Both the position numbers and the translations under genes were made by a program. The notes under the pieces were generated by a model that saw only the letters and a program-made list of their open reading frames with translations, was not told the DNA's origin and made no database searches. From Botryococcus braunii (taxonomy: Eukaryota > Chlorophyta > Trebouxiophyceae): a DNA stretch of 64,000 nucleotides. Positions 33,401 to 41,924 of this stretch are shown piece by piece. Every line of letters begins with the position of its first letter. Position 1 is the stretch's first letter. The stretch spans positions 94,053-158,052 of the forward strand of contig KV908575.1 in NCBI GenBank assembly GCA_002005505.1. Direction: 5' to 3'.

Positions 33401-33793
33401 TGACGTCTCAATGCCTTTCACCATATCTTCGGTTTGCAAGCGTTCCATGTTTTTACTGCTAGGGTGTCCTAGTCTTGCATGCCATAAGTCGTACTCTGAA
33501 CACTTGTGTGCAATGCCAGCAACATGGGGCAACTTTACTGACTGACATATCACTGAGCAGAAGTATAGTCCTCTTTCTTTTGTCACTTCTACTCGAAACG
33601 ATGACTTCTGACAGCAAACATGTGTGACTTCTCCTAGTGGATTTGTTGAAAAATTTAAACCATCAACAACTCCAGCAGACACTGACATTAAATTTTCCAA
33701 TGCAGTTGGAACAAGTTCAACGTCTCTCAATATGCATGTATTTCCCTGCTGATCCACCAAGCACACAGTCCCACATGCCTTACGCTGCGCCAC
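30449..33793 (-). CDS. pol: copia E pol: pre-integrase, integrase, RT, RNase H (1114 codons)
   Basis: Frame open from before 33793, just after the frameshift that separates it from gag-protease. LWHARLGHPSSKNMERLQ is the pre-integrase motif. The integrase has HMDIVGELPV, VRTDRGTEFVN and the Glu of GRAERFNRSLKEK. The hinge is Asp/Glu/Ser-rich (SDSDQDRSSQESDSGDEA). RT has VDIKTAFLNGSLEEEVYVTQ and YVDDLLIVCKEG. RNase H has GYVDADFAGD and CDNQGAIQ. It ends FTKPLASAAFEKHRAKL...FN, TAA, next to the PPT. The first ATG is not a true start; the product would normally be the C-terminal part of a Gag-Pol fusion. Confidence 0.92.
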   Translation of the reverse strand: MAQRKACGTVCLVDQQGNTCILRDVELVPTALENLMSVSAGVVDGLNFSTNPLGEVTHVCCQKSSFRVEVTKERGLYFCSVICQSVKLPHVAGIAHKCSEYDLWHARLGHPSSKNMERLQTEDMVKGIETSLSPCNHGHSHCEVCVLGKQTRESYPRSPATATERLEIVHMDIVGELPVPGAEGERYMLTMLDDFSKAGVARAWVLKSQVGDAVRAILLYLENQSGHTVKVVRTDRGTEFVNSDLREFFQSKGIRHETSAPYTPQQNGRAERFNRSLKEKVRMLLLQAKAPQSLWTEALPTAVRLLNLRAIKGKTATPYELLFGRKPAVHYLRVFGCLAYIKTPDKDLSAFSPRSEAGMFVGYEPASKAYRVLVGDKIKVSKNVKFFEDKLGIHTLSTDTQLPPDFPRDVNCDQVPSSADEEDWDFVPVDIAEAVDMNREAGRGEDQILPANLEVLQRLNEVLRQQAQAEESGNRDTHGPGVSGEESMGPGDEQEQPGDGENDPGSDSDQDRSSQESDSGDEAQVRVRGGMSRYDLRETLAQPDKYIPASYFVKDDAIAGATRVTSPNQNGAKEKEVLSSRNVKIPNDWFEARNSPQWVYWMEAMNEEMDSIESHETFEYCHKPSHAKVIPLKWVYAIKTDGFGDVIRFKARLVAQGCKQRPGVDYFETFAPVSTHSSRRVLLNLANAKGWKVHQVDIKTAFLNGSLEEEVYVTQTPCFSNGDSSRVCKLLKSLYGLKQAPRAWHKRLVEELSKFGFTACKSDSSLFVNKESYESHVYLLTYVDDLLIVCKEGETIEQVKSKLTCSFSIHDLGEIKSFLGCEITKDETTGSLKMTNVLKIERLVEEYGLPAQGRDVDTPMAHGFVTSQNPEPPLGAGGEQVGAGTPLPEGHRYLELVGSLQYLATTNRPDIAQAVGVLSRFRGQPTTAHWNGAIRVLRYLNCTKEMGIMYTNSGDNELVGYVDADFAGDLDGRKSTTGFVLLLNGSAVSWCSKKQSSVSTSTVEAEFVATAAAVKEVMWMGGMLEELGVTVKTVKLFCDNQGAIQHLKNHIVSKFTKHISISYHYAREKVAWGQIDPVYVATSENVADMFTKPLASAAFEKHRAKLSVSGPAFN

Positions 33794-33813
33794 GTGTTCG
33801 CCAGTGGCTAGAT

Positions 33814-34842
33814 TTAAACCCTTTGGAATTGGATACAGTGAACATTATGCATCAGACGTACATCATTACACACATGTGTGGAGGCCCCAGAATCTATCAC
33901 CCACTGTGAGGACAATTCACCCGAGTCAGAGGAGTATGTAGTTGCCATTCCTCCTACAGGATTTTGAGGTCGCCCTCTGCCAGCCAGGATTGCAGCCCTT
34001 CTGGCGCAATCATCTTTGTACTTTTGACAATTCAGCCTGATGTGACCCTCCTCTAAGCAGAACCAGCACCCATGAAAGTTGGTAGGCACGTCATGGGGCA
34101 TGCCCCTGGGTCTATTGCCATCAAACCCAGGTGCATTCTTTGGTCTAGGGGAACCAGAGGGAACAAGATTTGCAGAAGCAGAGGGAGCTTTCTCCTGATC
34201 AATGCCCAGAAACTTGGCACATGCACTGATACGAGATACAACCTCATCCTCATCTTTCCCCACACATGAATCATACAAATGGGACTGACTGTGGGTAAAG
34301 GCCTTGGGAAGACAGCTAACTATACCCATGGCAAGGCGCTCCTCATCAACAGGGTGTTTGTTAGCCCTCAAACCTCTAGCCAGCTTGTACTTCATGGCCA
34401 CAAATGCCATGTAAGTCTGGGCATCCTCAATTTTACCCGAGTCAAGCAGAAAGGCCCATTTTGACATGAGCTTCTGGTTCTTTCCGCCTGTGAACTTGCC
34501 TTTCAGCCAGTCATACGCCTGCTTGGCTGAAGGCTTGTCCAGAGCTGCATCAACCCACTCATCTGGAATTTTTTCAGTAACTAGGCTCTTAGCCAAAGCA
34601 TCACCTGGTGTGTCAGGATGTTCCTCATCCAAACACACCTTGATTTTCTTGCTACTAGCAACATTCTCTACATCCTTCATCCATCTGAAACCATTTATGC
34701 ATAACACATCAAGTGATTGGGCCAACTTCTGTGTGTTATAGACTGGGTTTAGTGGGTCTCCTGTTCTGCCTGATACAACAGCTGCAGTAACACCTGTACC
34801 AGTTGCTCCACCAGGAGCAGATGCACCAGCTGACCCACTCAT
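33814..34842 (-). CDS. gag: copia E gag and start of protease (342 codons)
   Basis: Starts MSGSAGASAPGGATGTG. Gag domain with LAQSLDVLCINGFRWMKDVE, and CCHC knuckle CWFCLEEGHIRLNC near residue 263. The protease active site WVIDSGASTHVCND is near residue 312. The frame then ends at TAA near 33814, and the pol frame (one base upstream) takes over in IPKGLNLATGEHV. The shift is inside the protease domain, so a one-base indel is more likely than programmed frameshifting. Confidence 0.88.
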   Translation of the reverse strand: MSGSAGASAPGGATGTGVTAAVVSGRTGDPLNPVYNTQKLAQSLDVLCINGFRWMKDVENVASSKKIKVCLDEEHPDTPGDALAKSLVTEKIPDEWVDAALDKPSAKQAYDWLKGKFTGGKNQKLMSKWAFLLDSGKIEDAQTYMAFVAMKYKLARGLRANKHPVDEERLAMGIVSCLPKAFTHSQSHLYDSCVGKDEDEVVSRISACAKFLGIDQEKAPSASANLVPSGSPRPKNAPGFDGNRPRGMPHDVPTNFHGCWFCLEEGHIRLNCQKYKDDCARRAAILAGRGRPQNPVGGMATTYSSDSGELSSQWVIDSGASTHVCNDVRLMHNVHCIQFQRV

Positions 34843-35068
34843 GAAGGCAATCTGTGATCAAATTCAGCAGCTAATGACTTAAGGATCTCAATTACAATTA
34901 AAAAGCGATACAGCGATGTATTCAAGGGACGTTCAATGCCAGAGTTTGACAGCTCTTCAACTTCTTTATGCAGTGAACCAACCCAATACCTGTGCTGTAC
35001 AAAATTCAATTCCCAGAACTTTCAAGCTTAGTCAACCAACGGCTCCCTAAACGGTCGATAGGGATACT

Positions 35069-35299
35069 TTACTTCACTTCCAATGCGTACGTTTGTTTGT
35101 GTTTCTTTCCAGGCAAGTCCAATGTCACAATATCGTTCAAATAGATAACAGGATCGATGGCCGATGCAACTTGCACTAACGGGACTTTCCCAACAAAATA
35201 CTTTTCGCACGCGTCACAGTAGAAGCATCCTCTGCGGAGATGTTTAACGTCAAAGAGGGTGGCGTTCGCTCGCTGCGCCTCTAAGCGTCGAGACCCCAT
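35069..35299 (-). CDS. small ORF0 of copia E, 76 residues
   Basis: ATG at 35299 lies about 20 nt after the 5' LTR, overlapping the end of the PBS region. It contains a CxxCxxC cluster (CFYCDACEKYFVGK, residues 26-39), which could bind zinc, then a hydrophobic/basic end (LDLPGKKHKQTYALEVK). No family recognised. Its position between PBS and gag is equivalent to ORF0 of A and B, but I see no sequence similarity to them. It could be an upstream ORF with a regulatory role. Confidence 0.45.
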   Translation of the reverse strand: MGSRRLEAQRANATLFDVKHLRRGCFYCDACEKYFVGKVPLVQVASAIDPVIYLNDIVTLDLPGKKHKQTYALEVK

Positions 35300-35301
35300 G
35301 G

Positions 35302-35319
35302 ATGTGGGCCCAGTACCAT
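35302..35319 (-). other. presumed primer-binding site of copia E (divergent)
   Basis: Minus strand after the LTR end (GATCACA): ATGGTACTGGGCCCACAT. It resembles the anticodon-arm PBS GGTTATGGGCCCAC of A, B and D but has AC for TA. It may pair with a different tRNA or with a variant. Confidence 0.5.
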
Positions 35320-36439
35320 TGTGATCTGCAAAGATCCAAAGGTGTTATATTAATCATAAATGATGACTATACTCACAAGTATATCATCCATGTACTTAAT
35401 CAGTTTGACCAAGACATACATAGTCGACAGCGTCAAACTGATGAACAATTCACGTATAGCAATTGCTTCCACAGAAGTTTCTCACAACAAGTGAGAGAGA
35501 AAGAAAGCAATTCACATGAGTCCATTCAGGAGTCGGCTTAACAAGCCAAAGAGATCGAATGACTTACAAACTACTGTCGAACGAACACACACACTAAATA
35601 GTCTTACCTGCAAAGATCCAAAGGTGTTATATTAATCATAAATGATGACCATACTCACAAGTATATCATCCTGTGAACACACTAACACCTTTAGTTCATT
35701 GCATATGATGAACCTTATCTATAAGCACCCCTCAGCCGTCACATAGCTGACTTACCATGTACTTAATCAGTTTGACCAAGACATACATAGTCGACAGCGT
35801 CAAACTGATGAACAATTCTGCAACATTCACATACCCATATTAGTCTCTGATCATCAAAACGGCACTTATGGCCGTGATCAAAAACATGACCGGCAGAGCC
35901 CCGACTTACCACGTATAGCAATTGCTTCCACAGAAGTTTCTCACAACAAGTGAGAGAGAAAGAAAGCAATTCACATGAGTCCATTCAGGAGTCGGCTTAA
36001 CAAGCCAAAGAGATCGAATGACTGCCTGGTGGTCCGGGTTCTCTGGCTATCTGTACTCAGATCAGCGCGTGGGAAACGCGCTGTCCAGCACTGCTACTGG
36101 CCTTTTTCACGAACATTAGGACATGCTCAGGGTTCCTATCCACAGAATTTGGACCCTTATCCTACAGTAACACATTTATTAACTCTAGATGCATGTCTTC
36201 CAGCCACTAAAGGCTGGAAGGTATTTACAGCCATAGAATAAATATCTCTCAATGCATTAATACTCATAGATTGATCGTTCATAGCCATTGTCAAGATGTC
36301 TTTACCTTGAGTTAACTGCTTGGTTAACTTACAGCTAATTATTACATGTGATTGTACCTTCACACACGCACGCACGCACGCACGTGCACGCACGCACGCA
36401 CGTTAATTAACATGACATAATGAAGTACAAAACCCAACA
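35320..36439 (-). mobile_element. 5' LTR of copia E: three-exon leader followed by its spliced copy
   Basis: On the minus strand, leader copy 1 has exons 36022-35910 (113 nt), 35817-35756 (62) and 35670-35608 (63), split by introns 35909-35818 (92 nt, GTAAGT...TTGCAG) and 35755-35671 (85 nt, GTAAGT...TCACAG). Then GTAAGAC begins a 44-nt spacer ending in TGTAA. Leader copy 2 (35563-35326, 238 nt) is the same three exons joined exactly (113+62+63). It ends TTTGCAG and is followed by ATCACA and the LTR end. A third intron, 35607-35326, would join exon 3 to the U5 tail. The distal U3 carries a (GCAC)n stretch with a CACGTG core near 36365-36400. Confidence 0.93.
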
Positions 36440-37413
36440 TACTGATTGTTTCCAAGGGAATGGGAGAGATTGAGAGAGTGAAGGGGTTACTCAAGCAAGA
36501 GTTCACCATCCATGATTTAGGAGAGGTAAAAGATTTCCTGGGCTGTCAAGTGATGAGAGATAGGGATAAAGGGCTGATTTCATTAAGCTGCATCCCTAAG
36601 ATTGATGCATTGGTTGAGAAATTTGGGCTGGATCTGGAGTCTGTGGGGCCTGACACCCCTATGACCAAAGATTTTGTAGCCACACAGCGACCTATGTCCA
36701 AGGACAACAGTGACAGCATTGGCGCTGGAAGCCCACTTCCACCAGGACACAGGTACTGTGAACTGGTTGGGTCACTGTTGTACATTGCAAATACCACTAG
36801 GCCTGATATTTCACAGGCGGTGGGAGTGCTTTCCCGGTATAGGATTACCCCTACTACTGCTCACTGGAATGAAGCCATCAGAGTGTTGAAATATCTGAAG
36901 GCAACCAGAGATCTCGTTTTGGTCCTTGGAGGGAAGGACACAGAGCTAGAGGGTTTTGTTGATGCAGATTATGGTGGGGATCAAGATCATCGATTTTCCA
37001 CTACAGGATATGTCATCAGAGTGTTTGGTGGAGCTGTAGTTTGGGGGAGCAAGAAGCAGTCTGCAGTTGCCACATCCACTGTAGAAGCTGAGTTCATGGC
37101 AGCAAGTGCAGCTGTCAAAGAGGCCAATTGGATGAAGGGATTCCTTGAGGAAATTGGGATTTCTCCATGGATTGTAAAAATTCACTGTGATAATCAGGGA
37201 TGCATCAATCATCTCAGAAATCCAGTGTTCTCTAAGCATTCTAAGCACATCGCTATCAGCTTCCACTTTGCGCGGGAAGCTATTGCATTGGGTCAAGTTG
37301 ATGTGAAATACGTTCCTTCTGCAAGGAATGTGGCAGATATATTCACAAAGCCTTTGGCAAGGCAGGTATTTCAAGGACATCGTGAGGCTCTGGGTTTGGC
37401 CAAGTTTTTGTGA
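36440..37413 (+). pseudogene. pol: copia A: end of RT and RNase H
   Basis: Resumes the A pol frame one TSD after E (ILIVSKGMGEIERV). It contains FTIHDLGEVKDFLGCQVM, the RNase H motifs GFVDADYGGDQDHRFSTTGY and CDNQGCINHLRN, and the C-terminal FTKPLARQVFQGHREALGL, ending with TGA. No further break is seen in this segment. Confidence 0.9.
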
Positions 37414-37431
37414 GGAAAAGGCAAGGGGAAG

Positions 37432-38161
37432 TGTTATAATAGTGATAGAATATTTTGGTGCCTTTCCCTCAGAAGAGTAATAGTGGCCAGATCAGTTCCA
37501 ATTACCAGTGAGAACATTTATTAGAATGAGTAATAGGTGGCAGAACCTAGGAGTTCTGCCAGAACCAATCTAGACCAATTATACGTTAATAAGGGAGGAT
37601 GAGGTGATCGGACACGGTTTGCTCGAAAAGCTATATGCTCCTGGCTCGAAGGAATGAGGCACTTGATTGGGACATCAAAAGCACTTCGGGTGTTTGCTAC
37701 TTCACTGTTGCCAGTCAAGTCACCTTATTCACAGTCGACACTGCTTGTTACTCGACACACAACAAGAGTGTCGCCAGGCTAAACACCCTCGTGCCGGGTC
37801 ATACAGGTAAACTGTTGTCAGGACATGACGTGCACAAGAACAATGGATTAGGAAAGGGTCTAGATAATGTGTATTAGAAAGGTGCTAATGTTTTAGCTCA
37901 TCGGACATCGGTAATGCAGACTATCAGTAATTTCGTAGATAGAGTAGTTTGAATTGCTGAGTGATGAGAGAAAGCAATAAGCATTGTAAGACTTGATTGG
38001 GACATCAAAAGCACTTCGGGTGTTTGCTACTTCACTGTTGCCAGTCAAGTCACCTTATTCACAGTCGACACTGCTTGTTACTCGACACACAACAAGAGTG
38101 TCGCCAGGCTAAACACCCTCGTGCCGGGTCATACAGGAAACGCCAAGCTCAGAAGTTTACA
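37432..38161 (+). mobile_element. 3' LTR of copia A
   Basis: Preceded by PPT GGAAAAGGCAAGGGGAAG. Leader copies 37661-37806 (then CAG|GTAAAC) and 37991-38136 (then CAG|GAAACG) are alike here, unlike in the 5' LTR. Predicted intron 37807-38136 (330 nt). Confidence 0.92.
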
Positions 38162-40512
38162 AAAAGGGACACAATATTCTGATCTAGAAGAGTGCATATA
38201 TGGCAACTAATGAGGCAAAGGGATCTCTCCCTGCAGTGTTGCAGGCCATGCCAGGCACGTTGCATGATGCAGCAGCTTTGTTACTGTTGTACGAATCTGT
38301 GCCAAAGGAGTGGCAGGGCGAACTGGCTGAGATGGCATCTGCATATGATGCTTATGAGTACATATGCAGGAAATTCATTGGTGGTCACAATCTTCAGGCA
38401 AACATGGACTGGTTGCAAGAAATGGGTCAAGGGATGAGACATGATGAAACAATTTCTTAATATGTGAACCGCATGCTCAATCTTAAAGCCTGCCTCCACA
38501 GGAATAATCATCACCTGATGGATGGGTTTGTAGCGACCCAAATAGTGCAGGGTCTCCCTGAAGCAGCTAAGGAGCCTAGCAGCCTGTCCATAGCCGTCGC
38601 ACACCCACTCAACAAGGTGGCTGTACTCCTGCGCACCACTGTAGCAGCCCTGGGTTTTGATGAGACAGCTCCCCGCCAGCCCAGAGTCCTGGCCATTACC
38701 CCAGGCACTAGTGGAGCCAGCAACCCGCCAGCAGCGAGTGCAGCCACCACTCAGCAGTCCGCTGGTCCCCCTGATCCCAAGGGAGTGTGCAACTACTGCA
38801 ACAAAAAGGGCCATTACTGGAGAGACTGCAGAAAGAGGCGCAGGGACGAGGAGACCCAGAGGAACGTGGTAGCAGCAGTCCAGCAACTGCAAGGCATGTG
38901 GCCTCAGGGCCAGCCTCCAGTGGGTGGGCCCCATCCTCCAGTGGCTCAACTGGCCCATCACGGTGCAGAAGCCTTCCCTGCATGGTTTCAGCCTCTTGCT
39001 CCACCTCCACCTCCTCCAGAAGGTATGCAGTACACAGTATCCCACAATGTCCTGGACAGTACGATCAGTAAACCCTTGCTGCACTCCTGGCTAGTAGACA
39101 GTGGGGCGTCAGTGCACCGAGTAAATGACGTGACATTGCTGCATAATCCAATCATCCATGCCAAACCAATCCCCCTGCACTTGGCTACCTCTGATGCCAC
39201 TGGTTGTATCATTGCATCTGGGTCAATCTGTATTTTGAGTCCTCAACGCATTCCCTTCTGGATTCACCATGTGCAGTGTGTTCCCTCAGCTACCACCAAC
39301 ATCCTGTCAGTGTCTGCTGCCTTTAGGGACGGTGCAGTAATCCAAACAGACAATGTGGGTGCCTTTTCGTATGTCAGTGGACCGAACCACTGGAAAGCCC
39401 AAGTCACTGCAGAGATGGGACTGTACTACATTCACAGTGTAGTTGCAGTGAGAGGGACCAGCACGTTAAAGCATGCAGCTAGTGCAACCAAACAGTCAAA
39501 GTCCAGTCCTCTGTCACACAACTGTGCCAGACGTTACTTATGGCATAGCAGAATGGGACACCCTGGAGACACGTGGATGCAGCGCCTGGCTAAGGAGAAC
39601 CTGGTGACTGGGATCGACACCTCTCTCTCTCCCTGTACTAACTGCCCGGTGCACTGTGAAGCGTGTATTGAAGGAAAGACTGCCAGACCCTCTTTTGGAA
39701 CCAGCAACAGACCTGCCTTGGAACCCCTTGACAGAGTGCACATAGATACTGTGGGTCCTATTACACATGCAGCTATTACTGGTGAACGCTTGTGGGTTAC
39801 TGTTCTAGATGAAGCCTCTCAGTGGAAAGCTGTTATCCCAGTAAAGTCCAAAGACACCATCAGCGCAGCAGTCAGGGACTTACTCGTTTACTGGCAGACA
39901 CAAAGGAAAACTACTGTGAAGTGTATCAGATGTGACAGAGGAACTGAATTTATCAATGCTCGGTTCAAGGAGTTCTGTGCCTCCCAGGGGACTAAGCTGG
40001 AGACCTCTGCTCCCTACACCCCACAGCAGAATGGAGTGGCAGAACGAGCCAACCGAACCCTGAAGGAAAGAACCCATACCATCCTGGCCTTTGCTGCAGC
40101 CAGTCCCACCCTCTGGAAAGAAGCACCGGAGACAGCATGCACCCTGCTCAACATGGGCCCAAGTACAGGCAGGGACCTTACCCCCTTTGAGTTATTCTGG
40201 GGATATAAGCCTGATGTCTCACTTCTGCGCATATGGGGCTGCCTAGCATATGTGCATATTCCAGATGTACAGAGGCCAGTCTTTGCACCTAAAACTGTGC
40301 CGGGAATGCTCACCGGTTATTCAGCTTCCTCCAAAGCTTATCGTATATACATGGGTGGGGGTATATGGCGAGAGAGCAGAGATGTCATCTTTGTGGAGCA
40401 CCTCAGAGGGGCCTGTCGTATCGGTCTCAGTGTGACTCCAGCCCAGTCTGAGGAATTTCTGTGTCCTGTTTCCCCTGAGACCAGCATCCCCCAACAGTAC
40501 CCAGAGACAGTT
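38162..40512 (+). pseudogene. gag-pol: copia B gag-protease-integrase
   Basis: Continues B gag after A. In-frame TAG near 38185 (Trp in A) and TAA at 38458 (Gln in A). The CCHC knuckle CNYCNKKGHYWRDC is near 38790. The protease WLVDSGASVHRVND is near 39090. The pre-integrase motif LWHSRMGHPGDTW is near 39540. The integrase has HIDTVG (39740), CDRGTEFI (39930) and the Glu of GVAERANRTLKER. It ends in the hinge (SPETSIPQQYPETV), where C is inserted. The closest relative in the window is A. Confidence 0.9.
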
Positions 40513-41839
40513 TGTTGTGTTGGAGTTGATGTCCGTATTTATAGAATAAGCACCTGTTCGCAACCGTAAGTATCTGTCACATACTCAAGCATTCGCATCA
40601 GTTATGACGTCGTCCTCGTAACTGACCACCGCTGCCCACACGTGTATACACTACACTTATGCAGCTCGCACTGTCTCAAAAGACAGAAAACAACAACCTC
40701 CGATATTCTCTCACGCAGCCCACATGCACAAGTATAGCATGATATCAGTGAGAGCAATACTCCGGCAGGTCTCAGACAGGTCCTTTAGTGTTCACACTCA
40801 AAGGACTCCAGGCAACTCAAAGATGAAGTTCCAACTGTCTCTTTACATGGTGTTGTTTATTACCTGTTCGCAACCGTAAGTATCTGTCACATACTCAAGC
40901 ATTCGCATCAGTTATGACGTCGTCCTCGTAACTGACCACCTGTACGAGTCACGTACATTGCTCTCTATCAGTATCATACTTACACCAGTAACTAAACAAC
41001 ACAATGTCTTCCATCAACGTACAAGTTTTATCAGGAGGTGTTCTTACCGCTGCCCACACGTGTATACACTACACTTATGCAGCTCGCACAGTCTCAAAAG
41101 ACAGAAAACAACAACCTCCTGCACAGTACTGAATGTTATTCAGTCTTCACAACTAAATGGCACTCATTAACACTTATGTTTTATCATGTACCAAGCACTG
41201 CCGATGCTCTAACTGAGTCTTACCGATATTCTCTCACGCAGCCCACATGCACAAGTATAGCATGATATCAGTGAGAGCAATACTCCGGCAGGTCTCAGAC
41301 AGGTCCTTTAGTGTTCACACTCAAAGGACTCCAGGCAACTCAAAGATGAAGTTCCAACTGTCTGAGGACCACGCTGCCGACCTGCCCCTCCTAGCCTGAT
41401 CGTTCGTTATGCACAATCGCAGATCACCGCTGAGAAGTGTACTTTATCACCACATCCTAAGTGTGTGAAGTACACTTGTCACACCCACGAAGTACAGACT
41501 TATGCTTTAACTTATACACCTGTCCTACACGTGTACACTCACGATAGGATCTCCATCATGGTTCTTTGAACTTCACTGACTGAAATCTGTACTTGCGTGA
41601 TAGGCTATGAACTCATGTCACCCACGGAGAACTTTCTCTCCAGGTCTCCTAATACATAACGGCAATTTTTGTGTCATGATGCAGGCGTTTTTCTTTTCAC
41701 ATCATATGTCCCTCTATTCACTTTATGTGACGTGTCCAAAACCAATGGTGTGAACGAGAGAGAGCTCCCATACTTACGTATATGTATCTCCGCTCAAGCA
41801 GATCCGTACCTTATGTTATCTCTCTCCCAATACACAACA
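40513..41839 (-). mobile_element. 3' LTR of copia C
   Basis: Intron-less leader copy 40839-40554 (286 nt). Intron-bearing copy: exons 41362-41224 (139), 41118-41048 (71), 40939-40864 (76); introns 41223-41119 (105 nt) and 41047-40940 (108 nt), both GTAAGA...CAG. A 24-nt spacer (40863-40840) begins GTAATAAAC and contains TGTAA. Confidence 0.92.
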
Positions 41840-41924
41840 ATACTTCCCCTTTTGGACACTCACTTATAAAGTTCAATGTCTGTTCATTACTAACTGAGTT
41901 TTGTTTTGTACAGTCACAAGTCCA

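Larger units (their letters stand above)
29304..36439 (-). mobile_element. copia element E (7.1 kb)
   Basis: TSD TACTG at 29299-29303 and 36440-36444. LTRs are 1120 bp each: 3' LTR 29304-30423 and 5' LTR 35320-36439, differing at only a handful of positions by eye. Interior on the minus strand: PBS, small ORF0 (35299-35069), gag (34842), pol (to 30449), PPT (30424-30440). A frame is in register across E (7141 nt). A single frameshift separates gag-protease from the rest of pol, so E was recently active or nearly so. Confidence 0.93.
16685..38161 (+). mobile_element. copia element A (21.5 kb including D and E)
   Basis: LTRs 16685-17415 and 37432-38161 (731 and 730 bp). TSD AAAAG at 16680-16684 and 38162-38166. 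Interior: PBS, ORF0, gag-pol from 18024. It is broken by D after the integrase (21245) and by E inside the RT active-site region (29304), and resumes at 36440 through RNase H to 37413. The frame is in register across both insertions. Three frameshifts between 28620 and 29110 show that it is inactive. Confidence 0.93.

Noticed and set aside
33814..33860. GGGTTTA near the E gag-pol frame change as a programmed -1 frameshift site
   Set aside because: The heptamer is not in the required register of the gag frame, and the shift falls inside the protease domain. A one-base indel is simpler.
38180..38460. In-frame TAG and TAA codons, some at Gln positions of relatives, suggesting an ulvophyte-like code with TAA/TAG as Gln
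   Set aside because: Other internal stops replace Trp (TGG to TAG), Arg or Gly (to TGA) in the same element, and D, E and C end normally with TAA. Simple decay explains them under the standard code.
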